The position numbers and the translations under genes are program-made. From NCBI RefSeq assembly GCF_001570725.1, contig NZ_BCNV01000013.1, forward strand, positions 1 through 64,000: 64,000 nt of DNA. Direction: 5' to 3'. The stretch's first letter is position 1; every line of letters begins with the position of its first letter. The stretch is from Paenibacillus amylolyticus. Its GTDB lineage: Bacteria; Bacillota; Bacilli; Paenibacillales; Paenibacillaceae. The notes beneath the pieces are model-generated. The model saw only the letters and a program-made list of their open reading frames with translations. It did not search any database and was not told where the DNA came from. Shown here piece after piece: positions 17,443-26,334 of this stretch.

Positions 17443-19070
17443 GACATTAATTCCTCCACAATCGCTTGTTCTCGCTGCTGCAGACTATGCTTCTGCCACA
17501 CGATATCGTCACGTGCCGGGAAGTCCTCTCGATAGTGAGCTCCCCGACTCTCCTCGCGGTGTAATGCTCCGCTAGTGACTAACCAGGCACAGGTCAGAAG
17601 GTTGGCATACTCCAGCTCTTCCTTATGGGTAAGTGTCTGATCAAAAAATTGCAATTCCTGTTGCAGCTTGTCCATAGCCTTCTGCAGGTTCTCACCATTC
17701 CGGCGCAAGCCTACCTGACGAACCATCATTTTCTGTAGTCGTAAGCGTCTTTCCGATATTGGCTTTTGCTCTTTCATAATCTTGCTATTCATATCCACAG
17801 ATGCAGTCGCAGTTCCTCTTACTTGTAATGAACCAAGCGAAGGAAGAGATCGAATGCGATCAACAATTCTCCGGCCAAATACAATCGCTTCTGACAAGGA
17901 ATTGCTTGCCAGACGGTTAGCTCCATGCACTCCTGTAGAAGACACCTCACCACAAGCGAATAACCGGGAGATGCTGCTCTCTCCGCTAAGATCCGTTTTC
18001 ACTCCGCCCATCATGTAATGGGCAGCAGGTGCAACGGGAATCCAGTCCGTTGTCATATCCAATCCATAACGCATACAAGTCTCATATATGGTAGGGAATC
18101 GATGCTTGATCATTTCTGGCTGTTCGTGTGTAATGTCCAAATACACAAAAGTGCTGTTGGTAGACTCCATCTCGCTAACAATCGCTCGTGCCACGATATC
18201 GCGTGGTGCCAGTTCAAGCTGGGCATGGTATCGATCCATGAAGCGTTCGCCCTTCACATTGCGTAAATATGCTCCTTCGCCACGTACGGCTTCTGACACA
18301 AGAAACCGTGGCGCACCCGGATAACAAAGAGATGTGGGGTGGAACTGGATAAATTCCATGTCACGAACGATAGCCCCAGCCCTGTAGGCCATGGCTACAC
18401 CATCGGCAGTAGCTACATCCGGATTCGTCGTGTATCGGTACAGTTGTCCTGCCCCACCAGAGCAGAGAACGGTTGCCTGTGCCTTCACGAACACCTTCGA
18501 TCCATCATCCTTCTGTATCAGAGCGCCGATGCATTCCCCTCGATCTCGATCCGTAATCAGATCAATAACAAAATGCTCATCCCATACTTCAATTCCGGGG
18601 TGTTCATTCACTTCGACCGCAAGCGCACGTACAATCTCATATCCCGTTGCATCCCCGTTGGCATGCAAAATACGGCGGTGGCTGTGCGCACCTTCCTGCG
18701 TCAACGCCAACTCGCCGTTCTCCAGGTCAAACAACGTACCCAGACGAATCAGTTCCTTCACTCCGTCCGGACCCTCATTCACCAATACTTCTACCGCCTC
18801 GGAGCGGCACAAGCCCGCTCCTGCTACAAGTGTGTCCTGCGAGTGGTAAGCAGGCGAATCATCTTCAGCAATAACCGCAGCGATGCCTCCCTGCGCATAC
18901 CTGGTGTTACTTTCAAGTAATGACTTCTTCGTGATCATTAATACGCGTTGTTGCTCACTTGCCTTAATGGCGGTGAACAAACCAGCAATTCCTGAGCCTA
19001 TAACCAGTACATCCGTCTCTACCATAGGTAGCGCAGACAGATCGAAATCAACTAAATATTGCGGTATCAT
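17439..19070 (-). CDS. nadB: L-aspartate oxidase
   Basis: NadB is an FAD enzyme that oxidises aspartate to iminoaspartate, the NadA substrate. The 543-residue protein has the dinucleotide-binding VLVIGSGIAGLFTAIKA (about residues 22-38) and NTRYAQGGIAAV (about 54-65). Further family motifs are QFHPTSL, EAVRGEGAYL, HYMMGGVKTD, ACGEVSSTGVHGANRLASNS, and a C-terminal helical domain. I start at 19070 because AGGTGA is six bases upstream; a longer frame has no support. Succinate dehydrogenase flavoproteins are related, but the nad context is decisive. Confidence 0.96.
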   Translation of the reverse strand: MIPQYLVDFDLSALPMVETDVLVIGSGIAGLFTAIKASEQQRVLMITKKSLLESNTRYAQGGIAAVIAEDDSPAYHSQDTLVAGAGLCRSEAVEVLVNEGPDGVKELIRLGTLFDLENGELALTQEGAHSHRRILHANGDATGYEIVRALAVEVNEHPGIEVWDEHFVIDLITDRDRGECIGALIQKDDGSKVFVKAQATVLCSGGAGQLYRYTTNPDVATADGVAMAYRAGAIVRDMEFIQFHPTSLCYPGAPRFLVSEAVRGEGAYLRNVKGERFMDRYHAQLELAPRDIVARAIVSEMESTNSTFVYLDITHEQPEMIKHRFPTIYETCMRYGLDMTTDWIPVAPAAHYMMGGVKTDLSGESSISRLFACGEVSSTGVHGANRLASNSLSEAIVFGRRIVDRIRSLPSLGSLQVRGTATASVDMNSKIMKEQKPISERRLRLQKMMVRQVGLRRNGENLQKAMDKLQQELQFFDQTLTHKEELEYANLLTCAWLVTSGALHREESRGAHYREDFPARDDIVWQKHSLQQREQAIVEELMS

Positions 19071-19105
19071 GTTATTCACCTGTCTTGGAGCAAGAGTAGC
19101 GCATT

Positions 19106-20044
19106 CTACTTCACCAATAACATGCGCTCTAGTGATTCTCTGGCTTTGTCGGCAACGGCCGGTGGCACATAGATTTGCGGCTTCATCGTTTCCAGGCATT
19201 TAACCAGTTTCTTCAAGTTGTTCACCTTCATGTTGGGACATACGAGGAACTTGGTCGCAAAATGAAACTGTTTATCCGGACTATCCAGACGCAGCTGATA
19301 TCCGGTACCATCTTCGGTACCTACGATAAATTCTTTCGCTGATGAATTTTTGCAATACTCCAGAATGGCTGTTGTACTGCCTACAAAATCACCCATCTCT
19401 ACAACCTCAGGGCGACACTCTGGATGGACAACAAACTCAGCATTCGGATGCTTGGCTCTCATCTCCACCACATCTTTGACTGTGAGCATATCGTGCGTGT
19501 TGCAGTAACCTTCCCAGATAATCATTTTTTTGTCTGTATGCTGCTGCACATAATGTCCCAGATTTTTATCCGGTACCCAGATAATTTCGTCAGAATCCAC
19601 CGATTGAATAACCCGGACCGCATTCGCCGATGTACAACAGATGTCGGTCTCTGCTTTGATCTCAGCCGAGGAATTGATATACGTAACCACCTTGGCATTA
19701 GGGTGTTGTGCTTTCAATTTGCGTAGTCCATCCACATTTACCATATCTGCCATCGGGCAACCCGCACGCTCATCCGGGATAATAACGGTTTTGTTGGGCG
19801 CCAGAATTTTAGCGCTTTCACCCATAAAGTGAACACCACAGAATACGATCACATCTGCATCTGTTTGTGCTGCCTTCTGGGCTAATAGAAACGAATCTCC
19901 ACGGAAGTCAGCAACCTCCTGTACCTCGTCACGTTGGTAATAATGGGCAAGAATAATGGCATTACGTTCCTTCTTCAACTCCATAAGCCGCTCACGCAGC
20001 TCGCGGTTCATCTCAGCCTTGCGCTCTAAAGCCAGAGCTTCCAC
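19106..20044 (-). CDS. nadA: Quinolinate synthase (4Fe-4S)
   Basis: NadA condenses iminoaspartate with dihydroxyacetone phosphate to form quinolinate on an iron-sulfur cluster. The 312-residue protein has AIILAHYYQRDEVQEVADF (about residues 29-47), FCGVHFMGESAKIL, DERAGCPMADM (cluster cysteine), NSSAEIKAETDICCTSANA, and HPECRPEV. The start is GTG, with AAAGGAGAG upstream. It leads the nad operon behind a clear sigma-A promoter. In B. subtilis the nad genes lie elsewhere, so their place between ftsH and coaX is a lineage difference. Confidence 0.96.
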   Translation of the reverse strand: MEALALERKAEMNRELRERLMELKKERNAIILAHYYQRDEVQEVADFRGDSFLLAQKAAQTDADVIVFCGVHFMGESAKILAPNKTVIIPDERAGCPMADMVNVDGLRKLKAQHPNAKVVTYINSSAEIKAETDICCTSANAVRVIQSVDSDEIIWVPDKNLGHYVQQHTDKKMIIWEGYCNTHDMLTVKDVVEMRAKHPNAEFVVHPECRPEVVEMGDFVGSTTAILEYCKNSSAKEFIVGTEDGTGYQLRLDSPDKQFHFATKFLVCPNMKVNNLKKLVKCLETMKPQIYVPPAVADKARESLERMLLVK

Positions 20045-20148
20045 CTCTGATCCTCTCCTTTATCGGGACAGCGTCATGCGCTGTTTCGTAGGGCTATCCT
20101 AAGTCGTTATGTTCGCTTGAGAAACGAATCACAAGCGGTTTAACAACT

Positions 20149-20177
20149 AATTTACACAACGTTCACGACTCTGTCAA
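20149..20177 (-). promoter_or_regulatory. nadA operon promoter
   Basis: Minus strand: TTGACA, 17-base spacer, TAAATT. The leader to the GTG is about 100 bases. I could not identify an NadR/NiaR operator with confidence. Confidence 0.75.
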
Positions 20178-20280
20178 TAAATGAAAAAGGCCCAGAACTG
20201 CACCGTAACCACCCGTTTACTAACTGGTTCGCCATCTAACTCCCGTTTATCTTTATCTATCCGTTTTTAAAATAATGGAC

Positions 20281-20306
20281 AAAAAAAGAGAGCCCGCGGG
20301 CTCTCT
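20281..20306 (-). terminator. ftsH terminator
   Basis: A perfect 20-base palindrome (AGAGAGCCCG and its complement, 20287-20306) followed on the minus strand by a T7 run, about 38 bases after the ftsH stop. Confidence 0.92.
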
Positions 20307-20343
20307 TGATTTCACCTGCTGTCCTAGCCAGATGTAATATTCA

Positions 20344-22389
20344 TTAAGACGTTGGCTTCGTTCCGCCATCATCCGGGTTATTGTTATTACCCTTTTCCAG
20401 ATTCGGAGCTTCGTTCGGAATATCTCCGGCTGGTGGCTCAGGCGTTTCATCTTTACCTTGAATGCGAACACGAACATCACCGATGTTGTCGATGATTGGC
20501 TCTCCGCCTTCAGTTGGCGTACCTTCACCATCATTGTCATTCTCTGCTTTTGGCGTCAAAGAACCTGTTTCGATCAATTGCTTGATCTGATCCATTTCCA
20601 AAGTCTCTACCTCAAGCAAAGTTTGAGCGATCAGATGCATCTCTTTTGAATGTTTAACAAGCAAGTCCTTACATTTCTCATAACATTCATTGATAAAGCG
20701 TTGCATTTCCTGATCAATCTCGTAAGCAATGGAATCTGAGTAATTCTGTTCATGACCGATATCCCGACCAAGGAATACCTGTCCTTGTGAACTTCCGAAT
20801 TGCATAGGTCCCAATTTCTCACTCATACCGTATTCCATAACCATGCTGCGAACAATCCCTGTCGCTTGCTGGAAGTCACTGTATGCACCAGTACCAATTT
20901 CTCCGATGAACAATTCTTCAGCTACACGACCTCCGAGGAGTCCGGTTACTTTATCCAACAATTCTTGCTTGGTAACCAGCATACGGTCTTCTTTTGGCAA
21001 CATGATTACATATCCACCCGCACGTCCGCGCGGAATAATGGTCACTTTATGTACCATATCAGCATGTTCGAGGAAGTATCCTACAATGGTATGACCTGCT
21101 TCGTGATAAGCAACGATGCGTTTCTCGCGATCACTGATGACACGGCTTTTCTTCTCCGTACCGACGATGACACGGTCAATCGCTTCGTCAACTTCTTTCA
21201 TGGAAATATCTTTACGGTTACGACGTGCTGCAAGCAATGCCGCTTCGTTCAAGAGGTTTTCCAAATCTGCACCAGAGAAACCTGTTGTACGCTTCGCGAT
21301 AATATCCATCTTCACATCTTTGGTCAGTGGTTTATTACGGGAATGTACTTTCAGGACAGCTTCACGACCTCTTACATCAGGGCGGTCAACCGTAATTTGA
21401 CGGTCAAAACGTCCTGGACGCAGCAAGGCAGGGTCCAAAATATCTGCACGGTTCGTTGCGGCTACGATGATAATACCTTCGTTAGCTCCGAAACCGTCCA
21501 TTTCAACGAGCAACTGGTTGAGTGTTTGCTCACGCTCATCGTGACCACCACCAAGACCAGCACCACGCTGACGACCTACAGCATCAATCTCATCGATAAA
21601 GATGATACATGGCGCATTTTTCTTCGCATTTTCAAACAAATCACGTACACGTGATGCACCGACACCGACAAACATTTCAACGAAGTCGGAACCTGAAATA
21701 CTGAAGAATGGTACACCTGCTTCACCGGCAACGGCACGAGCGAGCAACGTTTTACCAGTACCTGGAGGACCTACGAGCAATACGCCCTTAGGAATCCGTG
21801 CACCTACTGCCGCAAATTTACGAGGATCCTTAAGGAAGTCTACAACCTCAACAAGTTCCTGTTTCTCTTCGTCAGCACCCGCAACATCTTCAAACGTAAC
21901 CCGCTTCTTCTCTTCGTTATAGAGACGAGCACGGCTTTTACCAAAGTTCATTACTTTACCGCCGCCGCCTTGAGCCTGATTGAACAGGAAGAAGAACAGC
22001 AGGAACATAATGATCAAAGGGATAAAGGAAGTCAGCAACGTCAACCAGATGCTGTCACCTTTCATTGGCTCCTGATGATATTGGAAATTGTTAGTTTCAC
22101 TTGCAGCTACAAGTTCACTAATTGCCTCATCCGTAGGAGGAATATACGTTGAGAAATTTTCTGATTTGGCGCCATCAGGTGCCTTCTTGTATTGACCGGT
22201 CACGAGGTACGTTTGACCGTTGAATTGAACCGTCAATTCAGAGACATTGTTGGCTTTGATCGCTGTGCGCAACTGATCATATCTAGGATTATCGGTGGCT
22301 TCGCCGCCATTGCTGACGAACTGGACTATCCCCACCACAACTAAAAAAAGAATCAAATAAAAACCAGAATTCCGGATGAACCGATTCAT
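20344..22389 (-). CDS. ftsH: ATP-dependent membrane zinc metalloprotease FtsH
   Basis: FtsH is a hexameric AAA+ protease that extracts and degrades membrane and regulatory proteins. The 681-residue protein has two membrane segments (about residues 7-25 and 110-130) flanking an extracytoplasmic domain. Walker A is GPPGTGKTLLARAVAG (about 205-220), Walker B IIFIDEIDAVG, the second region of homology ATNRADILDPALLRPGRFDR, and the zinc site HEAGH (about 428-432). The C-terminus has an acidic, proline- and asparagine-rich tail of about 55 residues (from TEGGEPI). The tail looks disordered and is the least conserved part. A strong ribosome site (GAGGAGG) precedes the ATG. Confidence 0.98.
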   Translation of the reverse strand: MNRFIRNSGFYLILFLVVVGIVQFVSNGGEATDNPRYDQLRTAIKANNVSELTVQFNGQTYLVTGQYKKAPDGAKSENFSTYIPPTDEAISELVAASETNNFQYHQEPMKGDSIWLTLLTSFIPLIIMFLLFFFLFNQAQGGGGKVMNFGKSRARLYNEEKKRVTFEDVAGADEEKQELVEVVDFLKDPRKFAAVGARIPKGVLLVGPPGTGKTLLARAVAGEAGVPFFSISGSDFVEMFVGVGASRVRDLFENAKKNAPCIIFIDEIDAVGRQRGAGLGGGHDEREQTLNQLLVEMDGFGANEGIIIVAATNRADILDPALLRPGRFDRQITVDRPDVRGREAVLKVHSRNKPLTKDVKMDIIAKRTTGFSGADLENLLNEAALLAARRNRKDISMKEVDEAIDRVIVGTEKKSRVISDREKRIVAYHEAGHTIVGYFLEHADMVHKVTIIPRGRAGGYVIMLPKEDRMLVTKQELLDKVTGLLGGRVAEELFIGEIGTGAYSDFQQATGIVRSMVMEYGMSEKLGPMQFGSSQGQVFLGRDIGHEQNYSDSIAYEIDQEMQRFINECYEKCKDLLVKHSKEMHLIAQTLLEVETLEMDQIKQLIETGSLTPKAENDNDGEGTPTEGGEPIIDNIGDVRVRIQGKDETPEPPAGDIPNEAPNLEKGNNNNPDDGGTKPTS

Positions 22390-22430
22390 CCCCTACCTCC
22401 TCTCGAGACACTTTAATTATTTTAACATAG

Positions 22431-22482
22431 CCCGACATGGCTTCTCAACAGAAGCCAAGAACAGCTCAAGGCTTGGGTCGGG
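22431..22482 (-). repeat. Structured leader hairpin between hpt and ftsH
   Basis: Outer pairs CCCGAC/GTCGGG (22431-22436, 22477-22482) enclose an inner stem GGCTTC/GAAGCC (22439-22444, 22451-22456). There is no T-run, so it does not look like a simple terminator. It lies about 40 bases before the ftsH ATG and could protect or regulate the mRNA. Confidence 0.4.
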
Positions 22483-22489
22483 CAGGATA

Positions 22490-23029
22490 TTAGCTACTGT
22501 AGACTTCCGGCTTCAAAATCCCGATATAGGGCAGGTTCCGGTACTTCTCGGCAAAATCCAAACCGTAACCAACGATGAACGCGTCAGGAATGTCAAAGCC
22601 TGTGTAATGAGCTTCCAACTCCACTTTACGGCCTGAAGGCTTGTCGAACAGCGTAACCACACGCACCGATTCGGCACCGCGGTTCTCTAGCAGTTCAATC
22701 AGGTAGCTGAGTGTAAGTCCGCTGTCGATAATATCTTCGACAATCAGGACTTCCCGTCCTTCAACGGATACATCCAGATCCTTAATGATTTTGACAACAC
22801 CTGATGACTTGGTGGAAGCGCCATAACTGGATACCGCCATAAAATCCATTTCAACAGGTACCGTTATGTTTTTAACCAAATCAGCCATAAATATAAACGC
22901 ACCCTTGAGCACACAAATGACCAAAGGATTGCGATTTGCATATTCGGCACTTAGTGTTGCGCCTAATTCCTTGACTTTACTCTGAATTTCTTCTTCACTG
23001 ATCAATACTTCCTGAATGTCGTTCTGCAA
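22490..23029 (-). CDS. hpt: Hypoxanthine phosphoribosyltransferase
   Basis: The enzyme salvages hypoxanthine and guanine to IMP and GMP using PRPP. The 179-residue protein has the PRPP-binding signature VLIVEDIIDSGLTLSYL (about residues 95-111), the flexible-loop SSYG with nearby MDFMAVSSYGAST, and the C-terminal KPSGRKVELEAHYTGFDIPD segment that holds the base. The start is TTG after GGGGG. It lies between tilS and ftsH, the standard Bacillales order, where the three genes link tRNA modification, purine salvage and proteolysis. Confidence 0.97.
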   Translation of the reverse strand: MQNDIQEVLISEEEIQSKVKELGATLSAEYANRNPLVICVLKGAFIFMADLVKNITVPVEMDFMAVSSYGASTKSSGVVKIIKDLDVSVEGREVLIVEDIIDSGLTLSYLIELLENRGAESVRVVTLFDKPSGRKVELEAHYTGFDIPDAFIVGYGLDFAEKYRNLPYIGILKPEVYSS

Positions 23030-23081
23030 CTGTGCGAACCCCCTAAGTTATACTATGAAAGCCTTACCTGAACCATAACCA

Positions 23082-24521
23082 CTACCCCTGAATCGCTGAA
23101 TCGCCTACAGTCATGTACAGGATTGCGGAAGTGCTATCCCTGACAGGAGCCACATTGGACCGTCGAACACCCGGTAGCCAGATGATATGACCTGCTCCAT
23201 CACATACCACAGGAATACGTGGACGGACAGATGGGGGGATTTTCTCATCGATGAAAATATTTTTCACCTTTTTGCTTCCGTTTAATCCCATCACTTTCAT
23301 GGTATCTCCAGGTAACCGTGAACGCACAACCAGCGGCATAAGCAGTTGATCCGCATCAAACGCGGCTTGATCCGCCGATTCTGGTACATGATAGTCCTCG
23401 GGACTCACCGACATCAACCGAATATACCGGTTAATTTGGGTGAGTGAAAGCTCATAAGTTCCACTCCATTGCGCAAGACGATACTCGTAAGATTGATCCT
23501 GTACGTCTGTCCGTATGCCAAAAGAAATCAGATTATACTCCCGAGTGCAGGCGAGTGTCTGTCCTATATCCAGGCTCCAGGTCGTCACATGGGTCTCCAT
23601 GACCTTGCGCCGAATGGTTTCTATACGGGTAAAGTCGACAAAATCACTGTCCAAAGGCAGATAATTCAATATTAGTTTAATCAACCTTCGTTGTAAAGCG
23701 ACATGTAACTTCAAGAAGGAAGGCACCTCAAAGGTTTGCCTTCCGCCGTTCACCTGCACTAGACACCTGTATGTGTCATATGCACTCTGCTCCATGAAAT
23801 CGTCTTCATCACCCACAATTTCGGCAAGCCGATTCAATGACGGCGTGAGTTGTCCATTATACTGCCCCAAAAAAGGAAGCACATCCAAGCGAATGGCATT
23901 ACGCCGATATTTACGCAAGGCGTTGCTCTCATCATTGAAATACATAAAACCCTGGGTATTACAAGCTTCTACAAGGTCTGTCTTGTTTATACGAAGGCAT
24001 GGACGAATAAGTTCCACATTTTTTTCTCGCCTTTTAAACTTCATTCCTGCGAGTCCTGACAAGCCGGTTCCACGAAGCAAATGAAGCATGACCGTCTCTG
24101 CCTGATCATCGGCATGATGTGCCAAAGCGATGCTTGCCGCATTATATTTGGCAGCCACTTCATGTAGAAAGGCATATCGCTTGTTGCGTGCCGCTTCCTG
24201 TGGTCCTTGACCCGTCAGCTCCATATATGAAGGAACATCGGCCTTGATCCATTCAAAAGCAATACCAAGCTGTTGTGCCAGTTCCATCATTTTTTCCGCT
24301 TCATCATCAGATTCACTCCGGAAGCCATGATGCACGTGGGCACAGATCAATTCAAGTGGCACATGCCGCTTGCTGATCTCGTGCATGATATGCAAAAAAG
24401 CCACCGAGTCCGGCCCGCCCGATACTGCGACGACAATCCGATCCCCGGGAACCCATAACTGATGCTCTTCCGCTGCATCCAGCACGTTATTCACCAGCAT
24501 GTTCCAGCGTAAAGCCTCCAT
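23082..24521 (-). CDS. tilS: tRNA(Ile)-lysidine synthase
   Basis: TilS attaches lysine to C34 of tRNA-Ile(CAU), changing its identity from Met to Ile; it is essential. The 479-residue protein has the N-type ATP-pyrophosphatase P-loop VVAVSGGPDSVAFLHIM (about residues 28-44), ICAHVHHGFR, the conserved ALAHHADDQAETVMLHLLRG (about 132-151) and GLSGLAGM. It then has C-terminal substrate-binding domains. An ATG seven codons downstream is possible, but GAGG sits better before the first one. It is followed 52 bases later by hpt. Confidence 0.96.
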   Translation of the reverse strand: MEALRWNMLVNNVLDAAEEHQLWVPGDRIVVAVSGGPDSVAFLHIMHEISKRHVPLELICAHVHHGFRSESDDEAEKMMELAQQLGIAFEWIKADVPSYMELTGQGPQEAARNKRYAFLHEVAAKYNAASIALAHHADDQAETVMLHLLRGTGLSGLAGMKFKRREKNVELIRPCLRINKTDLVEACNTQGFMYFNDESNALRKYRRNAIRLDVLPFLGQYNGQLTPSLNRLAEIVGDEDDFMEQSAYDTYRCLVQVNGGRQTFEVPSFLKLHVALQRRLIKLILNYLPLDSDFVDFTRIETIRRKVMETHVTTWSLDIGQTLACTREYNLISFGIRTDVQDQSYEYRLAQWSGTYELSLTQINRYIRLMSVSPEDYHVPESADQAAFDADQLLMPLVVRSRLPGDTMKVMGLNGSKKVKNIFIDEKIPPSVRPRIPVVCDGAGHIIWLPGVRRSNVAPVRDSTSAILYMTVGDSAIQG

Positions 24522-24565
24522 ACCTGTTCCTCATTCCTTGCGTTATGTATATGCACCCTCACAGA

Positions 24566-25513
24566 TCAGAAACGTAGTGCATAGATGAGCACCCCAATAA
24601 GTAATATCACAGATACAGCAAATGCGTTCTTAAGCCAGCGCGGTGTTGTACTGTTGGAACGACGGCGGAGAGGCGTGGGGCGTGCCATCATTTCCTTCCA
24701 TCCTTGTGCCGCATGACCTGCATCACGAAACTGACCTCGCAAGGCTTGAATCGTCCAGTTACGAAAAGGACCCAGTCGTTCACTGCGCTCCACCAGCGCT
24801 ACAAGCTGATTTACACTTCGCAGTTGCGGCAACCCTTCGGCTGCCAATGCCTTGAGCGCGTCTGCTTCAAGTACATGAATCAACAATAATGCAAAAGCAA
24901 ATACATCATAGGTACCATCTGCTGTTCGACTACCTGCATTCCAGAAACCCCGATCATACCATTCAGTGAACTGTTTGACGCTTCGACCAATAGACGTAAC
25001 TCCGCCATAGTCGATCAGTTCCACCTGCCCATAATCGGATACCAGCACATTCTGAGGTTTGAGATCACCAAACACCCATCCCGCCTGATGCAATTGTGCC
25101 AGCTTCTGCAGGAGTCTAAGTCCAACCAGAAGTGTCCAGTCTGTCCCCTGACGCCGAATGAAGTGATGAAGAGCCTCACCTCGAACGTAACGCATCACAT
25201 AAAAAGGAATATCCCGGCCACGAACGGCATAATCATCCACATCTTTAAGATAGGAAGGAATGCCGCTCTGCCGAAGGGCCTCATGATTACGCTGTAGTTG
25301 AAAAGATTTGAGCACATTGACTTCAGATTGCAGATCTACCGGGTCAAATCCCATTTTAAGCGCGTAGTGTTTGCCATTTTCACCCCGTTGGACCAGAAAA
25401 ACGATGCCATTGGCTCCTTTGCCCAGTAGCTTCCGAATCGTGTAACGACTGCGATTCCATTTCCCTGTAACCACTGTTCCTGGCGGGAAAGAGGCGTCAG
25501 ACAACGTTGTCAC
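24566..25513 (-). CDS. yabT: Ser/Thr protein kinase with a C-terminal membrane anchor (YabT-like)
   Basis: The protein (315 residues) is a eukaryotic-type kinase. It has a glycine-rich loop LLGKGANGIVFLVQ, the ATP lysine in HYALKMG (about residue 50), a catalytic loop FGDLKPQNV in place of HRD, and DYGG in place of DFG. A single membrane segment ends the chain (NAFAVSVILLIGVLIYALRF). In B. subtilis YabT acts in spore development and phosphorylates RecA (family knowledge). I start at the GTG at 25513 because AAGGGA is seven bases upstream; a TTG at 25534 is possible. Its start overlaps the VWA gene by about 17 bases, so the two are translationally coupled. Confidence 0.9.
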   Translation of the reverse strand: MTTLSDASFPPGTVVTGKWNRSRYTIRKLLGKGANGIVFLVQRGENGKHYALKMGFDPVDLQSEVNVLKSFQLQRNHEALRQSGIPSYLKDVDDYAVRGRDIPFYVMRYVRGEALHHFIRRQGTDWTLLVGLRLLQKLAQLHQAGWVFGDLKPQNVLVSDYGQVELIDYGGVTSIGRSVKQFTEWYDRGFWNAGSRTADGTYDVFAFALLLIHVLEADALKALAAEGLPQLRSVNQLVALVERSERLGPFRNWTIQALRGQFRDAGHAAQGWKEMMARPTPLRRRSNSTTPRWLKNAFAVSVILLIGVLIYALRF

Positions 25514-26249
25514 CGAGCATCCCTTCTCTTTCAATGCGATAGTTCCCTTCTATTTCCTGCTGTTTCTCCAGTGTACCATAACGATAAAAATCAATCACCT
25601 TCTGAATTGCAGGACCTGTCGGCGTTGCACCCTTCATCTGCAAACGTCCAAACAGGGACCGAACACGGCTTGGATCCGTTGTCCAGTCAATATCCATTAC
25701 CGCATCTTCTCCACTGTGTCGCCCAGGGAAATGAAATACGGAAAGCTTGCTCTGACCAATACGCGCCTGCAAACTTAACATTAAATCACGAATGCCTTCT
25801 TCTACCGCAGCCAGTTTGGGCTTCATGCTGGCACTGACGTCAATCAGCAATATCACCTGTAAGGCTGTAGTTTCAGCCATATCATCCATCACTTCCACGA
25901 CCCGGGCGCGTTGAGCAGGCTCCAGATCCGTTACCGTTTTGGGCTCCTTCTCTCCCAAAATTTGTGTTAACTCTCTATTAACCGCCTGCTGAATAGTCTG
26001 AACCACCGTTTTCCTTGTCATCATCTGCATGGTATGAGCAAGCTGCCGTGTACCTACAATTTGGCTGATTCCACCTCCGGCTCTGGCAATATCCTCAATC
26101 TCACTGCTACCGAGCTCACCAATGGTTCCATAATCAATCACGCCTACTACATTAACCGTAATCCCCTCTTCCTGCGCTTCGGCCGCTGCCAGCACCGGAC
26201 TTGGTCCTACATTGGAACAACCGTCGGTGATCAACAAGATTTGCTTCAT
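25497..26249 (-). CDS. yabS: von Willebrand factor A domain protein (YabS-like)
   Basis: The protein has 250 residues and two sections that resemble VWA strands. The N-terminal part, KQILLITDGCSNVGPSPVLA, matches the late part of a VWA fold. The C-terminal part, VILLIDVSASMKPKLAAVEE (about residues 133-152), carries the DxSxS metal-binding (MIDAS) motif. GATPTGPAI supplies the MIDAS threonine region. The arrangement suggests one partial and one complete VWA unit. It lies between spoIIE and the kinase gene, as in B. subtilis. Function is unknown; being a partner or substrate of the kinase is an inference from gene overlap. Confidence 0.85.
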   Translation of the reverse strand: MKQILLITDGCSNVGPSPVLAAAEAQEEGITVNVVGVIDYGTIGELGSSEIEDIARAGGGISQIVGTRQLAHTMQMMTRKTVVQTIQQAVNRELTQILGEKEPKTVTDLEPAQRARVVEVMDDMAETTALQVILLIDVSASMKPKLAAVEEGIRDLMLSLQARIGQSKLSVFHFPGRHSGEDAVMDIDWTTDPSRVRSLFGRLQMKGATPTGPAIQKVIDFYRYGTLEKQQEIEGNYRIEREGMLGDNVV

Positions 26250-26334
26250 CCGATATCCCTCCGTTATTCGTTACTCTTCAACTCTATGACTAGCATTGCC
26301 AGAATGAAGAGACTTCAAACAGAAGAATATGCAA

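Noticed and set aside
20800..21654. Long plus-strand frames opposite ftsH, cysK (12527-13363), prsA (36782-37807) and mfd (38556-39476)
   Set aside because: These are antisense shadows of well-conserved genes, with cysteine- and histidine-rich compositions typical of non-coding frames.
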